Shown: one piece after another, positions 25,081 to 33,481 of the stretch
Layout: every line of letters starts with the position of its first letter
Position numbering within the stretch: the first letter of the stretch is position 1
NCBI RefSeq assembly: GCF_002153375.1
Contig: NZ_MTBQ01000002.1
Span: forward strand, 374,223-438,222
Reading direction: 5' to 3'
Source: Oceanobacillus rekensis
GTDB taxonomy: Bacteria > Bacillota > Bacilli > Bacillales > Amphibacillaceae
DNA length: 64,000 nucleotides
Notes under the pieces: model-generated
What the model saw: only the letters and a program-made list of their open reading frames with translations
Database searches by the model: none
Told to the model about the DNA's origin: nothing
Made by a program: the position numbers and the translations under genes

Positions 25081-26010
25081 ATGCAAATTTTCGTATTAAT
25101 TTCCATGTTTATCACCATTTTTACACTACTCATAGCAATTAGTTTAATACGGAATTCCGAAAAGGGAGAAAGAGTGAAAAAAAAGAAAACATCCCTAAAG
25201 GAATTGCTAAAAGATATGAATCAGAAACTCAGCCTGCTTTTATTGAAAAATAAAAAACAAAGCAAGAAAAAGAGAAAACTGGAACAACGACTTAGCGTCG
25301 CAGGTGTTCCTGTAAAACCGGAAGAGTTCATCGCCTTTCAATGGCTTGGAGCACTCTTTACCGCAGGACTTTTTCATTTAATTTCTGGTAATATCCTGTT
25401 TTCTATCATAGGCATCATTGTAGGATTTCAATTTCCATCTTTATGGCTTAAATCAAAAGAAAAAAAGCGAATGAAGGAATTTAATATGGGACTGCCAAGT
25501 ATGATTACATCCATGATCGGTTCACTAAGGGCGGGTTTTAGTTTACCGCAATCATTACAGATGGTAGCGGAGGAATCCTACTCACCGATAAAGGAAGAAG
25601 CAGAACTGGTATTAAAAAAGATGCGCTACGGAACCTCCCTGGAAGATGCTTTGGTGGAATGGAAAGATAGAATACCGAGTGAAGATTTGGAATTAATGGT
25701 GGAGGCAATTATCATCCAGCGCCAAGTTGGAGGAAATCTGGCCTTTCTATTAAATAAGATTGTAGAAACAATACGGGAAAGGTCTAAAATTCAAAATCAG
25801 ATTAAGACACTTACTGCACAGGGCCGTCTATCCGGTATGATTATCAGTCTGCTTCCAGTGGCACTTGGTTTTATTATCTATTTAATGAACCCAGAATATA
25901 TTGGAACGCTTTTTACAAACCCAATTGGAATAGGAATGCTAATTGCCGGAGCAATAGGCGGTATGATTGGATTTATATTAATACGTAAAATTACTACAAT
26001 CGAGGTGTAA
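25081..26010 (+). CDS. tadB: Pilus inner-membrane platform protein TadB
   Basis: 309 residues with a T2SF domain. One N-terminal helix, a basic cytoplasmic part, two mid helices (near 95-135), the cytoplasmic T2SF block GLPSMITSMIGSLRAGFSLPQSL and two C-terminal helices. The reading frame stays open upstream to 24856 inside cpaF, but the ATG at 25081 has GGTGGAG 7 bases before it and gives a sensible TadB start. With TadC it forms the platform on which CpaF acts. Confidence 0.92.
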   Translation: MQIFVLISMFITIFTLLIAISLIRNSEKGERVKKKKTSLKELLKDMNQKLSLLLLKNKKQSKKKRKLEQRLSVAGVPVKPEEFIAFQWLGALFTAGLFHLISGNILFSIIGIIVGFQFPSLWLKSKEKKRMKEFNMGLPSMITSMIGSLRAGFSLPQSLQMVAEESYSPIKEEAELVLKKMRYGTSLEDALVEWKDRIPSEDLELMVEAIIIQRQVGGNLAFLLNKIVETIRERSKIQNQIKTLTAQGRLSGMIISLLPVALGFIIYLMNPEYIGTLFTNPIGIGMLIAGAIGGMIGFILIRKITTIEV

Positions 26011-26015
26011 AATAA

Positions 26016-26930
26016 ATGGCTTTGTATGTTAGCTTTTTTTTATTTATCTGCCTGTTGACATATGGTTTAGTTGGGATAGTAGCGGAAAGACAAGGGCATA
26101 TTCAGAAAAGAGTACATGCTTACTTTGTCACGAATACACCATCATACCAAATAGATGCAGTCGAAGAGGAACTTTCCTTTTATCATAGGGTAGTTAAGCC
26201 ATTCTGGGTTTCGTTTAAACGAAAATACACCAAACGGCTGGGAAAGGAAGAAGCATCTAAGCTTGAACAGAAATTGCTGCAGGCTGGACAACCATTTGGT
26301 TTTAGTCCGGTTGAATTTAAAATGGCAAAGATAATTTTCAATGTAGTTCTCCCTTTAATTGGAGGAGGAGTAGGACTCCTTTTAAGCTTGAATGTTAAAG
26401 TTATTCTGCTGATTGTATTGCTGTGCTTTGGAGTGTCAATTATTTATCCAAAGCTATTCTTAAAAAATAAAATCCAAAAAAGAAGCCAGGTTGCTGGAAA
26501 AGAACTGCCGGATATTTTGGATTTATTGACGATAAGTCTGGAGGCTGGATTAGGTTTTGATGCAGCATTAAGCCAGGTTGTTAATAAGAAAAAAGGCGAG
26601 GTCATTAAAGAGTTCAAGATAGCTCTGGAAGAAATGCGCTTAGGGCAAACAAGAAAAGAAGCATTAAATTCGATTAATGACCGGCTCGCCTCGGATGAAT
26701 TAAGATCATTGATCTATAATATTGTACAAGCGGAGAAATTAGGAATCGGCATGGTTTCCGTCTTACGCGTACAAACTGAAGAAATTCGTGAATACCGCAG
26801 GCAAAAGGCTGAAGAAACAGCGATGAAGGCACCAATCAAAATGATGTTCCCATTGGTATTATTTATTTTTCCTACCTTGTTTATTATTTTATTGGGACCG
26901 GCAATGATACAGCTTATAGGCTCGTTTTAA
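26016..26930 (+). CDS. tadC: Pilus inner-membrane platform protein TadC
   Basis: 304 residues with the T2SF fold: an N-terminal helix, two central helices, the block ELPDILDLLTISLEAGLGFDAALSQV and two C-terminal helices ending MMFPLVLFIFPTLFIILLGP. It is the partner of TadB and the last gene of the pilus operon, followed by a terminator about 90 bases later. The operon has no secretin (CpaC) and no TadD-type pilotin, as expected for a Gram-positive. Confidence 0.92.
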   Translation: MALYVSFFLFICLLTYGLVGIVAERQGHIQKRVHAYFVTNTPSYQIDAVEEELSFYHRVVKPFWVSFKRKYTKRLGKEEASKLEQKLLQAGQPFGFSPVEFKMAKIIFNVVLPLIGGGVGLLLSLNVKVILLIVLLCFGVSIIYPKLFLKNKIQKRSQVAGKELPDILDLLTISLEAGLGFDAALSQVVNKKKGEVIKEFKIALEEMRLGQTRKEALNSINDRLASDELRSLIYNIVQAEKLGIGMVSVLRVQTEEIREYRRQKAEETAMKAPIKMMFPLVLFIFPTLFIILLGPAMIQLIGSF

Positions 26931-27021
26931 AGTATGGTTATAATACATGAAATAAAATAGAAAGTGACGCGTTAAGATGCAGGAATCGTTTAATTGTTAT
27001 AATGTCTAAATGACGCTACAG

Positions 27022-27049
27022 GGCATACGAAACAATGTATGTCTTTTTT
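27022..27049 (+). terminator. Terminator after pilus operon
   Basis: GGCATAC (27022-27028) and GTATGTC (27037-27043) form a 7-bp stem with one wobble, followed by TTTTTT. Confidence 0.8.
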
Positions 27050-27374
27050 GTTGTTATACCAATGTTTAGGTTTTTTTGTCATCAAAATATTTTAAGGTCT
27101 TTATATATGGAAATAGTTATTGTACGGCAAAATTCGTTGTTAATTTGAGTGTCAATTTTATAGTCATTTAAGAATTGCTGCAGTAATGATTAATTTAAAA
27201 AGGACCTCTATTGAAATCATTCTATCTTAAACGAACAACTGCTAAAACAGGCAACGTGTTTAATATTTGTAGGATATTGTAGGACTTCCATACGATAGAG
27301 GAATTCCAAAGTAACACTCCATTGTATTCTTCAACTTTACCTATTCGGACGAACATACAAAGGAATATATCAAT
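27050..27374. other. AT-rich spacer without recognised gene
   Basis: No gene-like frame, repeat copy or RNA gene is seen between the pilus terminator and the WxL promoter. It is very AT-rich. Confidence 0.6.
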
Positions 27375-27394
27375 AATAGGAATAGATTCCTATT
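27375..27394. promoter_or_regulatory. Palindrome upstream of WxL operon
   Basis: AATAGGAAT-AG-ATTCCTATT: the same 9-bp half-sites and 2-base spacer as at 19244-19263. Its distance to the promoter element (27 bp from start to start) is 10 bp shorter than in the pilus promoter (37 bp), so both lie on the same face of the helix. Confidence 0.75.
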
Positions 27395-27401
27395 ATATGC
27401 C

Positions 27402-27462
27402 AATAGGAGCACTGGGGGATATGTATAGCAACTCTTTCAAGTCATAATAAGGATTGTAGGTT
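27402..27462 (+). promoter_or_regulatory. Shared activator-type promoter element, WxL operon copy
   Basis: AATAGGA-N5-GGGGGATAT (27402-27422), a 20-base gap and CATAAT (27443-27448), within ATAATAAGGATTGTAGGTT (27444-27462). Spacing equals that of the pilus promoter base for base. The predicted transcript would start near 27455. Confidence 0.7.
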
Positions 27463-27496
27463 ACCACTTACAATAAAAAACCAGGAGGAAAAATAT

Positions 27497-28051
27497 ATGA
27501 ATAACTTCATCAAGAAAATATCTATCGCTACATTATCGTTAGGATTGGTGGCCGGTTCTTTTGCAACAACTGCTTCTGCTGATACATCGACCGTGGATAC
27601 AACATTAACAGGTGGTTCATTATCACTAGAGAATGTTTCAATTAATCCGTTTAAGGCTGTTACGTTAACCGGTTCAACTCAAAGTACCACAACAACATTA
27701 CCTGAATTTTCAGTGGTTGATGCAACAGGAACAGGAGCGGGATGGAACCTAAACATTAAAGCAACTCAATTAGCAACTACGGGTGGACAAACATTACCTG
27801 AAAACAGTCTGAACATTTCTACTCCAACTATTACTGCGGAAAATGGATCTTCAGATGCTAGTGTGATTGGTTCTGGAAATGGAGACATCAACTCAACAAC
27901 AGGAGTAAAACTTTTAACGGCTGAAGAAGATGAGGGTATGGGTACATTTAAAATAACGAACTCAACTCTAACCCTTAATTTACAACCTAAAGATACAATG
28001 GCTGGAACATATACTTCTACTGTTACCTTTGATCTAGTAGCTGGACCATAA
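27497..28051 (+). CDS. WxL-domain surface protein
   Basis: 184 residues, secreted: a lysine-containing signal peptide ending ASA near residue 29, then one WxL domain. The first WxL motif is WNL at residues 83-85 in GAGWNLNIKAT, and the distal motif is the closing YTSTVTFDL before the C-terminal proline; the tryptophan of that second motif is replaced by phenylalanine. WxL domains bind peptidoglycan non-covalently and occur with DUF916 proteins, as here. GGAGG lies 9 bases before the ATG. The promoter links it to the Tad pilus. Confidence 0.85.
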   Translation: MNNFIKKISIATLSLGLVAGSFATTASADTSTVDTTLTGGSLSLENVSINPFKAVTLTGSTQSTTTTLPEFSVVDATGTGAGWNLNIKATQLATTGGQTLPENSLNISTPTITAENGSSDASVIGSGNGDINSTTGVKLLTAEEDEGMGTFKITNSTLTLNLQPKDTMAGTYTSTVTFDLVAGP

Positions 28052-28076
28052 GATTAATAGATTCAAATATTTTTTC

Positions 28077-28113
28077 AAGGTTGATTCTGAATACAGGATC
28101 AACCTTTATTTGT
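28077..28113 (+). terminator. Stem-loop between WxL and DUF916 genes
   Basis: AAGGTTGAT (28077-28085) pairs perfectly with ATCAACCTT (28098-28106), followed by TATTTGTTTT. It may partly terminate and so favour the WxL protein over the DUF916 protein. Confidence 0.75.
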
Positions 28114-28201
28114 TTTACTTCTAACCAAAAAGGGTAGTTTGTTAACAGAACATTTATTAAATAACTCATTCAAAGTTACAGGAAATTAGGGGGAATTAAG
28201 A

Positions 28202-29212
28202 TTGAAGTTACGTGTATTTTTTATTTTAGGATTCATTTTATGTTGCCTTCCAATCAATACCTTTGCTCAAGATGAAGTTGCACCACTTGCAATTGAACCT
28301 ATTTACCCTGACAACCAACAGCCTGAAACAAAAGGTTATTTTAATTTATTGGTTGAACCAGGAGAAACACAAGCAATAGAATTAAAGGTTACCAATAACT
28401 TAGATACGGAGTTAACACTCACAGGAAGCACTGCCAATGCCTATACACACCCAACGGGCGGAATGTTATATGGCACAGATATAAATTCTGAGAGTAGCAG
28501 ACTTCTTGATGATGCAGTACTCATAGCTGACCTTATTGAGATTGAAGAGAATATAACAATCCCACCTCAATCTTCAGTAAATGTGCCTATTGAAATTACA
28601 GTTCCAGAGGAAGATGGTCAGACATTTTTAGGGGCAGTTGTTCTAACAACAGAGCCAACGGATACGGCAATGGAAGAAACAACCGAAGCTGATTCAGCAA
28701 ATGTGATACTAAATACAGAGACATCGTACACTGTAGCTTTGCAATTGAATTTGCCAGATGAGACAACTCCTGATTTTTCACTTGGCGAGGCTGGATTTAT
28801 AAATGAAACAGGCGAGGTATTTATCGAAATGACCAACAATGCTCATTTGATACAGGAGGAGATTATAGGTACATACGATGTGTCAAATCAAGAAGGAACT
28901 GAATTATTTAAAGGAGAAATCCCTTCCTTTAAGATGGCTCCAAAATCTCAAATTCGCTACCCGGTTCCATGGGGAAATGAAACGCTTGATGATGGAACAT
29001 ATAACCTTACCTTAAGTGGCACAGCAGGAGGAGAAGCCTTTTCAGCTTCCGAAACCTTTACCATAGAGAATAAAGATATTCAAGAATTCGAGGAGAAAAA
29101 CCTGCCTAATACAAATACTTCCGATAATAACGGAATTCCTATTTGGGTTTGGTTTGTTGGAGCATTTGTTTTTGGTATTCTAATGTTTGTCATCGGAAAA
29201 AAGGCTAAATAA
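28202..29212 (+). CDS. DUF916/DUF3324-type membrane-anchored WxL partner
   Basis: 336 residues. A signal peptide (about 1-22, ending TFAQ), two beta-sandwich domains (DUF916, about 40-155, with GYFNLLVEPGETQAIELKV; DUF3324-like, about 170-285) and one C-terminal helix IPIWVWFVGAFVFGILMFVI with a basic tail. In lactic bacteria and enterococci these proteins hold WxL proteins at the surface and bind peptidoglycan or host ligands. The start is a TTG after GGGGG. A minimal two-gene WxL locus like this is smaller than the known enterococcal ones. Confidence 0.82.
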   Translation: MKLRVFFILGFILCCLPINTFAQDEVAPLAIEPIYPDNQQPETKGYFNLLVEPGETQAIELKVTNNLDTELTLTGSTANAYTHPTGGMLYGTDINSESSRLLDDAVLIADLIEIEENITIPPQSSVNVPIEITVPEEDGQTFLGAVVLTTEPTDTAMEETTEADSANVILNTETSYTVALQLNLPDETTPDFSLGEAGFINETGEVFIEMTNNAHLIQEEIIGTYDVSNQEGTELFKGEIPSFKMAPKSQIRYPVPWGNETLDDGTYNLTLSGTAGGEAFSASETFTIENKDIQEFEEKNLPNTNTSDNNGIPIWVWFVGAFVFGILMFVIGKKAK

Positions 29213-29313
29213 ATTTAAAAGGTCATTGCCCGTATTATCAGTATCTCAACTAAATCCACAAGTTACGGCACTTAGTAGATGTGTTTTTGTTCATATCTCC
29301 TAAATACACAAAA

Positions 29314-29342
29314 TAGCTTTACCATTTGATTTGGTAAAGCTA
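29314..29342 (+). terminator. Perfect 11-bp hairpin after WxL operon
   Basis: TAGCTTTACCA (29314-29324) pairs with TGGTAAAGCTA (29332-29342). The T-run is weak, so termination is probable but not certain. The stretch 29343-29625 shows no gene. Confidence 0.55.
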
Positions 29343-29625
29343 GCGCTATTATTAATTTATATTACTATTTTTATAGTTAATTGATTTGCTAATTCGATTG
29401 TCGATCAAGCAACATATTTTAGATGTGCAACTCAAAACAGAAGCCTTTATGCTTAAGATGCAGTCACTATTTTGTGCGACTAGTAGTGGTAAATGGCGCT
29501 AAGCGTTTGAATAATAAAATTATGTAATTTGTTGGTAAGCCGTATGCCTTAATAGATCACTTCCGGTTTAATAACGGGGTTCCTTATTTATAAAAAGTTT
29601 AGGTAGTCTATTTCTGATGAATATA

Positions 29626-29781
29626 TTAGCTAATCTTTTTTGTGAATAATAAGTTATATAGCTTTACAATCTTACGTTCATTTTGGTTAGATTTATCCCA
29701 ATGAACAGCTTGAACTACCTTGAGCCCACCTAGTTGTCCTACCAATTGTGGTTGTATATAATATCGTATTTTATCTTTTAA
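29626..29781 (-). pseudogene. Open frame of 51 codons, probable gene remnant
   Basis: A minus-strand frame that overlaps the end of the 46-residue gene (29778) and continues to a stop at 29626. Its composition is protein-like (YYIQPQLVGQLGGLKVVQAV, then HWDKSNQNERKIVKLYN), yet it lacks a plausible start codon with ribosome site. It could be the rest of a broken downstream gene or be reached by frameshift. No family recognised. Confidence 0.3.
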
Positions 29782-29918
29782 TTATCTTCCTTTACTTCCA
29801 CCGCCAAGTTACTCGCAATCCAGCGTTTTGCGATAGTATCTTCAATTTCATAAACTTTACCCGCACGCAAAAGTTCCCCATGGTATGCCGTTTGCACGTT
29901 CATTTTTACTTTTATCAC
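29778..29918 (-). CDS. 46-residue protein, phage-structural-like
   Basis: GTG start with AAAGGAG 8 bases upstream. The protein (MIKVKMNVQTAYHGELL, then RAGKVYEIEDTIAKRWIASN and LAVEVKEDN) resembles short phage-type proteins with the pattern GELLxAGxVxEIxDxxAKRWIxxxLAxEV. It would be a leftover of a prophage; no other phage gene is nearby. The plus-strand frame over the same bases has no ribosome site and odd composition. Confidence 0.6.
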   Translation of the reverse strand: MIKVKMNVQTAYHGELLRAGKVYEIEDTIAKRWIASNLAVEVKEDN

Positions 29919-29960
29919 GTTACATTCTCCTTTTTTACACATAATAATTAATTATACATG

Positions 29961-29990
29961 AAAAAGACGCCCTATTGTTTTAGGAACGTC
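29961..29990 (-). terminator. Terminator of the bioY operon
   Basis: On the minus strand GACG and CCTA pair with TAGG and CGTC, followed by TTTTTC. It lies about 115 bases after the last MaoC gene and before the phage-like gene. Confidence 0.6.
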
Positions 29991-30103
29991 ATAAATATTA
30001 ATAATTTATTATCATGCTAAGTGCCAGAATGTCAAATAGTAATTAGATTGAATTTTATCGGCATTAAACAGAAGTATGCAAACAAGCAGCCTCTCATGTC
30101 CAA

Positions 30104-30487
30104 CTATCGAAATCTCATATTTCCTTTTATTACGATTTTTCCATTTTGATTTTCCCCAAGAATTTTAATTTCATTAGACGACAATACAGAGCCCGTTACG
30201 GTTAATTGATCATTTACATATACGGGTGCTATTAATTTCATTTGATAGGATTGGATCATCTGCGTTCTACCAAGTAAAGGTGATACTAGCCTAGTACTGA
30301 TAGCCATTGTTAGCATTCCGTGTACAACCTTTTGTGGGAAACCCGCTTGCTGAGCGGCGTCGATAGACATGTGAATTGGGTTTAAGTCCTGCGAAACTTT
30401 TGCATAGTTTTCGACCATTTTATCTGTTATTGGAATCATGATTGTTTTTGGAAAAAATGCCTGCAAATTCATGTGGATTATCGTCAC
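30104..30487 (-). CDS. MaoC-type (R)-hydratase/dehydratase
   Basis: 127 residues of the hot-dog-fold MaoC family: the hydratase 2 motif is present with Asp and His in QDLNPIHMSIDAAQQAGF and the usual VHGML. It adds water to, or removes it from, acyl-CoA or acyl-ACP intermediates. The stop/start overlap with the upstream MaoC gene (4 bases) suggests the two act as a heterodimer, similar to HadA/HadB pairs. Last gene of the operon. Confidence 0.85.
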   Translation of the reverse strand: MTIIHMNLQAFFPKTIMIPITDKMVENYAKVSQDLNPIHMSIDAAQQAGFPQKVVHGMLTMAISTRLVSPLLGRTQMIQSYQMKLIAPVYVNDQLTVTGSVLSSNEIKILGENQNGKIVIKGNMRFR

Positions 30488-30891
30488 CCCAATTCAAGCA
30501 TAAGTGTTGTATTACTTGTTGCAACTGATTTATTATCTTGGTTAATACGTAATTCATGTTTTGAAAACAGCTTATTTCCCTTTTGCCGAACTTTTAATAC
30601 GGCAATTTGACAATGATACACTTGATTAGCTACCAAGGGTTCCTCGTAATAGAATTCTTGCTCCGTTTGAACCACTGGTGATTGGTTTGATAGCCATGGG
30701 ATGTCAATACGTTGCCAAAACAAAGTAGGATAAGTCACAGGTAGAACTAAATCGTCATATCCAGCGTTTCGTGCTGCTTCCGGGTTATGAAATATTGGAT
30801 TTTCTTCTCCAATTGCTTCTGAGTATAGGCGTATGTCATCCCTCGTGACTTTGATAGCAACGGCCTCTGTTACGAATCCTTCTTGAATCAT
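30484..30891 (-). CDS. MaoC-like N-terminal dehydratase (FAS1-type) subunit
   Basis: 135 residues resembling the N-terminal half of double hot-dog dehydratases: the RLYSEAIGEENPIFHNPEAA region resembles the catalytic loop but lacks the full Asp/His pair order seen in the partner, and LPVTYPTLFWQRIDIP follows. In HadAB-like enzymes such a subunit binds the acyl chain while the other carries catalysis. It overlaps both neighbours by 4 bases, so the operon is tightly coupled. Confidence 0.75.
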   Translation of the reverse strand: MIQEGFVTEAVAIKVTRDDIRLYSEAIGEENPIFHNPEAARNAGYDDLVLPVTYPTLFWQRIDIPWLSNQSPVVQTEQEFYYEEPLVANQVYHCQIAVLKVRQKGNKLFSKHELRINQDNKSVATSNTTLMLELG

Positions 30892-32033
30892 GAGCTTTCA
30901 TACCTTTCAAATAATGTAGCAAGTCCTAAGCCACCACCAATGCCAAGTGTAGCTATGGCATATTTGCCTTTAAGGCGTTCCATTTCAGTACATAAGCGTG
31001 TGACAAGGATTGCTCCTGATGCGCCATAAGGATGGCCAAAGGCAAGTGCTCCGCCACCGACATTTAATTTGTCCTCAGGGATATCAAGTTCCCGTATGGA
31101 AGCCAATACCTGAGAAGCAAATGCTTCATTAAATTCTACTAAATCTATATCTTCAATGCTTAATTTTGTTCTTTTTAATAGTTTTTTCACGGCGGGAATT
31201 GGACCGATTCCGAGTAGATTTGGGTCGACACCTGCACTTGTTGCATCAATAAATTTCAAAAGAGGCTTGAGACCAAGCTCAAGGCATTTTTGCTCGGACA
31301 TAATCAGTACAGCAGAAGCTCCATCATTCACCGGACAAGCATTGCCAGGCGTCACTGTTCCATCTTCTTTAAAAATCGGTCGTAACTTAGCGAGTGTCTT
31401 CAATGTTAACCCGGGACGTGGACATTCATCCTCATTTTTCCCCTGCAGTACAACCATCTCATTTGAAAAACGATCTGAATCTCTTGCTGCGACTGCTTTC
31501 TGATGGCTATTGTATGCGAATACGTCTTGTTCGGAACGTGAAATTTGATATGCTTCTGCAACGTTTTCAGCAGCTATTCCCATATCAGGATCGCCAATGG
31601 ATTCAGGAGAAAATTGAGCACGTGTAAATAGTGTTGGCGTCCCGTATAGAGAGGTCGGCTTTTCCATCTTCCATGGTGCAAGGCTTGAGCTTTCGATTCC
31701 ACCCGCGATATAGATGTCGCCAGCACCGGCTTGAATATTCCGGCATGCTATGTGGATTGCTTCTAGCCCGGATCCACATTGGCGGTCAACGGTAACTGCA
31801 GGAACCTCGACTGGAATGCCAGCAGTTAAAGCAGTAAGCCGTGCAATGTTTCCTCCAGGTCCAACAGCATTCCCCAGAATTACTTCATCAATAGAACGAG
31901 GATTGATTCGGCTTTCAGCTATTAGTTCCTGAATTACAGCGGCTCCCAATTTTTCAGGGGGCATGTTTTTAAATATCCCGCCTATTTTGCCAACTGCAGT
32001 TCGCTTTGCTTGTACAATGACCGGTGTGTTCAT
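30888..32033 (-). CDS. Thiolase-family protein (YhfS-like), C-terminal Cys replaced
   Basis: 381 residues of the thiolase family. The nucleophile lies in DRQCGSGLEAIH near residue 86, and the catalytic His in AFGHPYGASGA. The second catalytic cysteine, normally in a CxGGG motif near the end, is replaced: the sequence reads LGIGGGLGLA. B. subtilis has a yhfS thiolase beside yhfT (acyl-CoA ligase) and yhfU (bioY), the same order as here. It likely acts on an acyl-CoA linked to biotin or pimelate supply; the reaction may differ from standard thiolysis if the missing Cys matters. Confidence 0.85.
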   Translation of the reverse strand: MNTPVIVQAKRTAVGKIGGIFKNMPPEKLGAAVIQELIAESRINPRSIDEVILGNAVGPGGNIARLTALTAGIPVEVPAVTVDRQCGSGLEAIHIACRNIQAGAGDIYIAGGIESSSLAPWKMEKPTSLYGTPTLFTRAQFSPESIGDPDMGIAAENVAEAYQISRSEQDVFAYNSHQKAVAARDSDRFSNEMVVLQGKNEDECPRPGLTLKTLAKLRPIFKEDGTVTPGNACPVNDGASAVLIMSEQKCLELGLKPLLKFIDATSAGVDPNLLGIGPIPAVKKLLKRTKLSIEDIDLVEFNEAFASQVLASIRELDIPEDKLNVGGGALAFGHPYGASGAILVTRLCTEMERLKGKYAIATLGIGGGLGLATLFERYESS

Positions 32034-33481
32034 GATGTATACCTCGCAATCTGTAATTCGACGTCCTTTCGGGAAATCTTTCCTGTAGAAGTATAAGGAA
32101 AATGGTCCACTTCATGAAATTCCTTTGGGCATTTATAGGTAGCAAGATGTGTTTTGCAATGCGCTTTTAATTTTTCTAATTCCGCTTGATGTTTCCATTT
32201 AACCAGTGCGATTGCCTTTTGTCCCCAATAATCATCAGTGACACCAATAACGACTAACTCTTGAACCGACTCTATTTCTTTCATTACTTTTTCTACTTCT
32301 TCCGGGTAAATATTCAGCCCGCCACTGATAAGCATATTTTTCTTTCTGCCTATAACGGTGAGAATTCCTGTATCATCAATAAAACCTAAATCACCAACCG
32401 TTGCGCCATGTTTTGTTAATACGTTGCTTGTTTCTTCGGGATTATTCACATACCCAGTAAATAAAAAATCACTTTCAATAAATATTTCACCAATTTCACC
32501 ATTTGGAACTTGTTGCATTTCCTGATCACGTATCGTTATTTTGACACTTGGAAATGGTTTTCCAACGCTATCCGGATGCTGCTGTGTCACTGCATTGGAT
32601 GCATAAGTAATAAAACTTAATTCAGACGCACCAAAATATTCGTAGACAACACTGTTAGGAAAAGAGTGCTGTAGTTTCGTTCTCAATTCAGGATGAAGCT
32701 TTGCACCAGATAAGAGAAAGGTGATTCTTTTTTGGATTGGATACACGGTTTGCTGTAAGAATCTGTGAATCATCGTTGGCACCGCATAAACGACTGTAGC
32801 TTCACTGTCATTTAAAACTTCAGGATTAAAAGTTGCTGTCAGTTGGAATGTGGCGCCAATATGTAATGCGTGTGTTGCTGCAAATAGGGATAATGAATGA
32901 CACAAAGGACCTGGTGCAAGCATGATATCCTCCTGATTATATTGAAATACGTTTTCAGCAACAGCAAAGCTCGTTAACCAGGATTCATGGTTTCTAATAA
33001 AACCCTTTGGTGTGCCGGTTGACCCGGAAGTGAAGCCGAGATAGAAGGGTTTATTGCTATTTTCATTCCATTCGCAAACCATCTTATTTGGAGATGGCTT
33101 TTTCAATGTTTCTATCTCGTAAGATTTTTCAAAGATTGTTGATAAGCTTCGAGGAAAATGCTTGCTCGTGATGATTATATCCGGCTCTGCAGTTTGCATG
33201 ATTCCTACAAATTCCCTTTTACTCCATTTTGGATCAAAGGGAATGGCAATCCATCCTAGTGTTATAACAGCAAAATATAATTCAAGGAAAGCTGGCTCAT
33301 TGCCAATTAAAATGGCTACCTTTTGTGGATTACTTTCACGCTTCAAAGACAGTAAGTGCTGCTGTATCTGGCATATATTACGATGAAATTCAGTATAGGT
33401 AATCACCTGATCTTCATATAAAATTGCGGGTTTCTCTGGATTTCTAAGTGTCATTTCTTTTATGTTTTTTCCAATTCCCAA
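32030..33481 (-). CDS. Acyl-CoA ligase, AMP-binding family (YhfT-like)
   Basis: 483 residues of the ANL superfamily. The P-loop is TSGSTGTPKGF near residue 152, the adenine motif is EYFGASELSF near 285, and the C-terminal lysine is in TSTGKISRKDVE. It activates a carboxylic acid with ATP and CoA. Its place next to bioY and a thiolase, as in B. subtilis yhfT, suggests an acyl or dicarboxyl precursor in biotin metabolism; this is inference. It overlaps the thiolase by 4 bases and touches bioY. Confidence 0.9.
   Translation of the reverse strand: MGIGKNIKEMTLRNPEKPAILYEDQVITYTEFHRNICQIQQHLLSLKRESNPQKVAILIGNEPAFLELYFAVITLGWIAIPFDPKWSKREFVGIMQTAEPDIIITSKHFPRSLSTIFEKSYEIETLKKPSPNKMVCEWNENSNKPFYLGFTSGSTGTPKGFIRNHESWLTSFAVAENVFQYNQEDIMLAPGPLCHSLSLFAATHALHIGATFQLTATFNPEVLNDSEATVVYAVPTMIHRFLQQTVYPIQKRITFLLSGAKLHPELRTKLQHSFPNSVVYEYFGASELSFITYASNAVTQQHPDSVGKPFPSVKITIRDQEMQQVPNGEIGEIFIESDFLFTGYVNNPEETSNVLTKHGATVGDLGFIDDTGILTVIGRKKNMLISGGLNIYPEEVEKVMKEIESVQELVVIGVTDDYWGQKAIALVKWKHQAELEKLKAHCKTHLATYKCPKEFHEVDHFPYTSTGKISRKDVELQIARYTS

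Noticed and set aside
29748-29951. Plus-strand frame of 67 codons
   Set aside because: The minus strand over the same bases has a good ribosome site and a more protein-like product.
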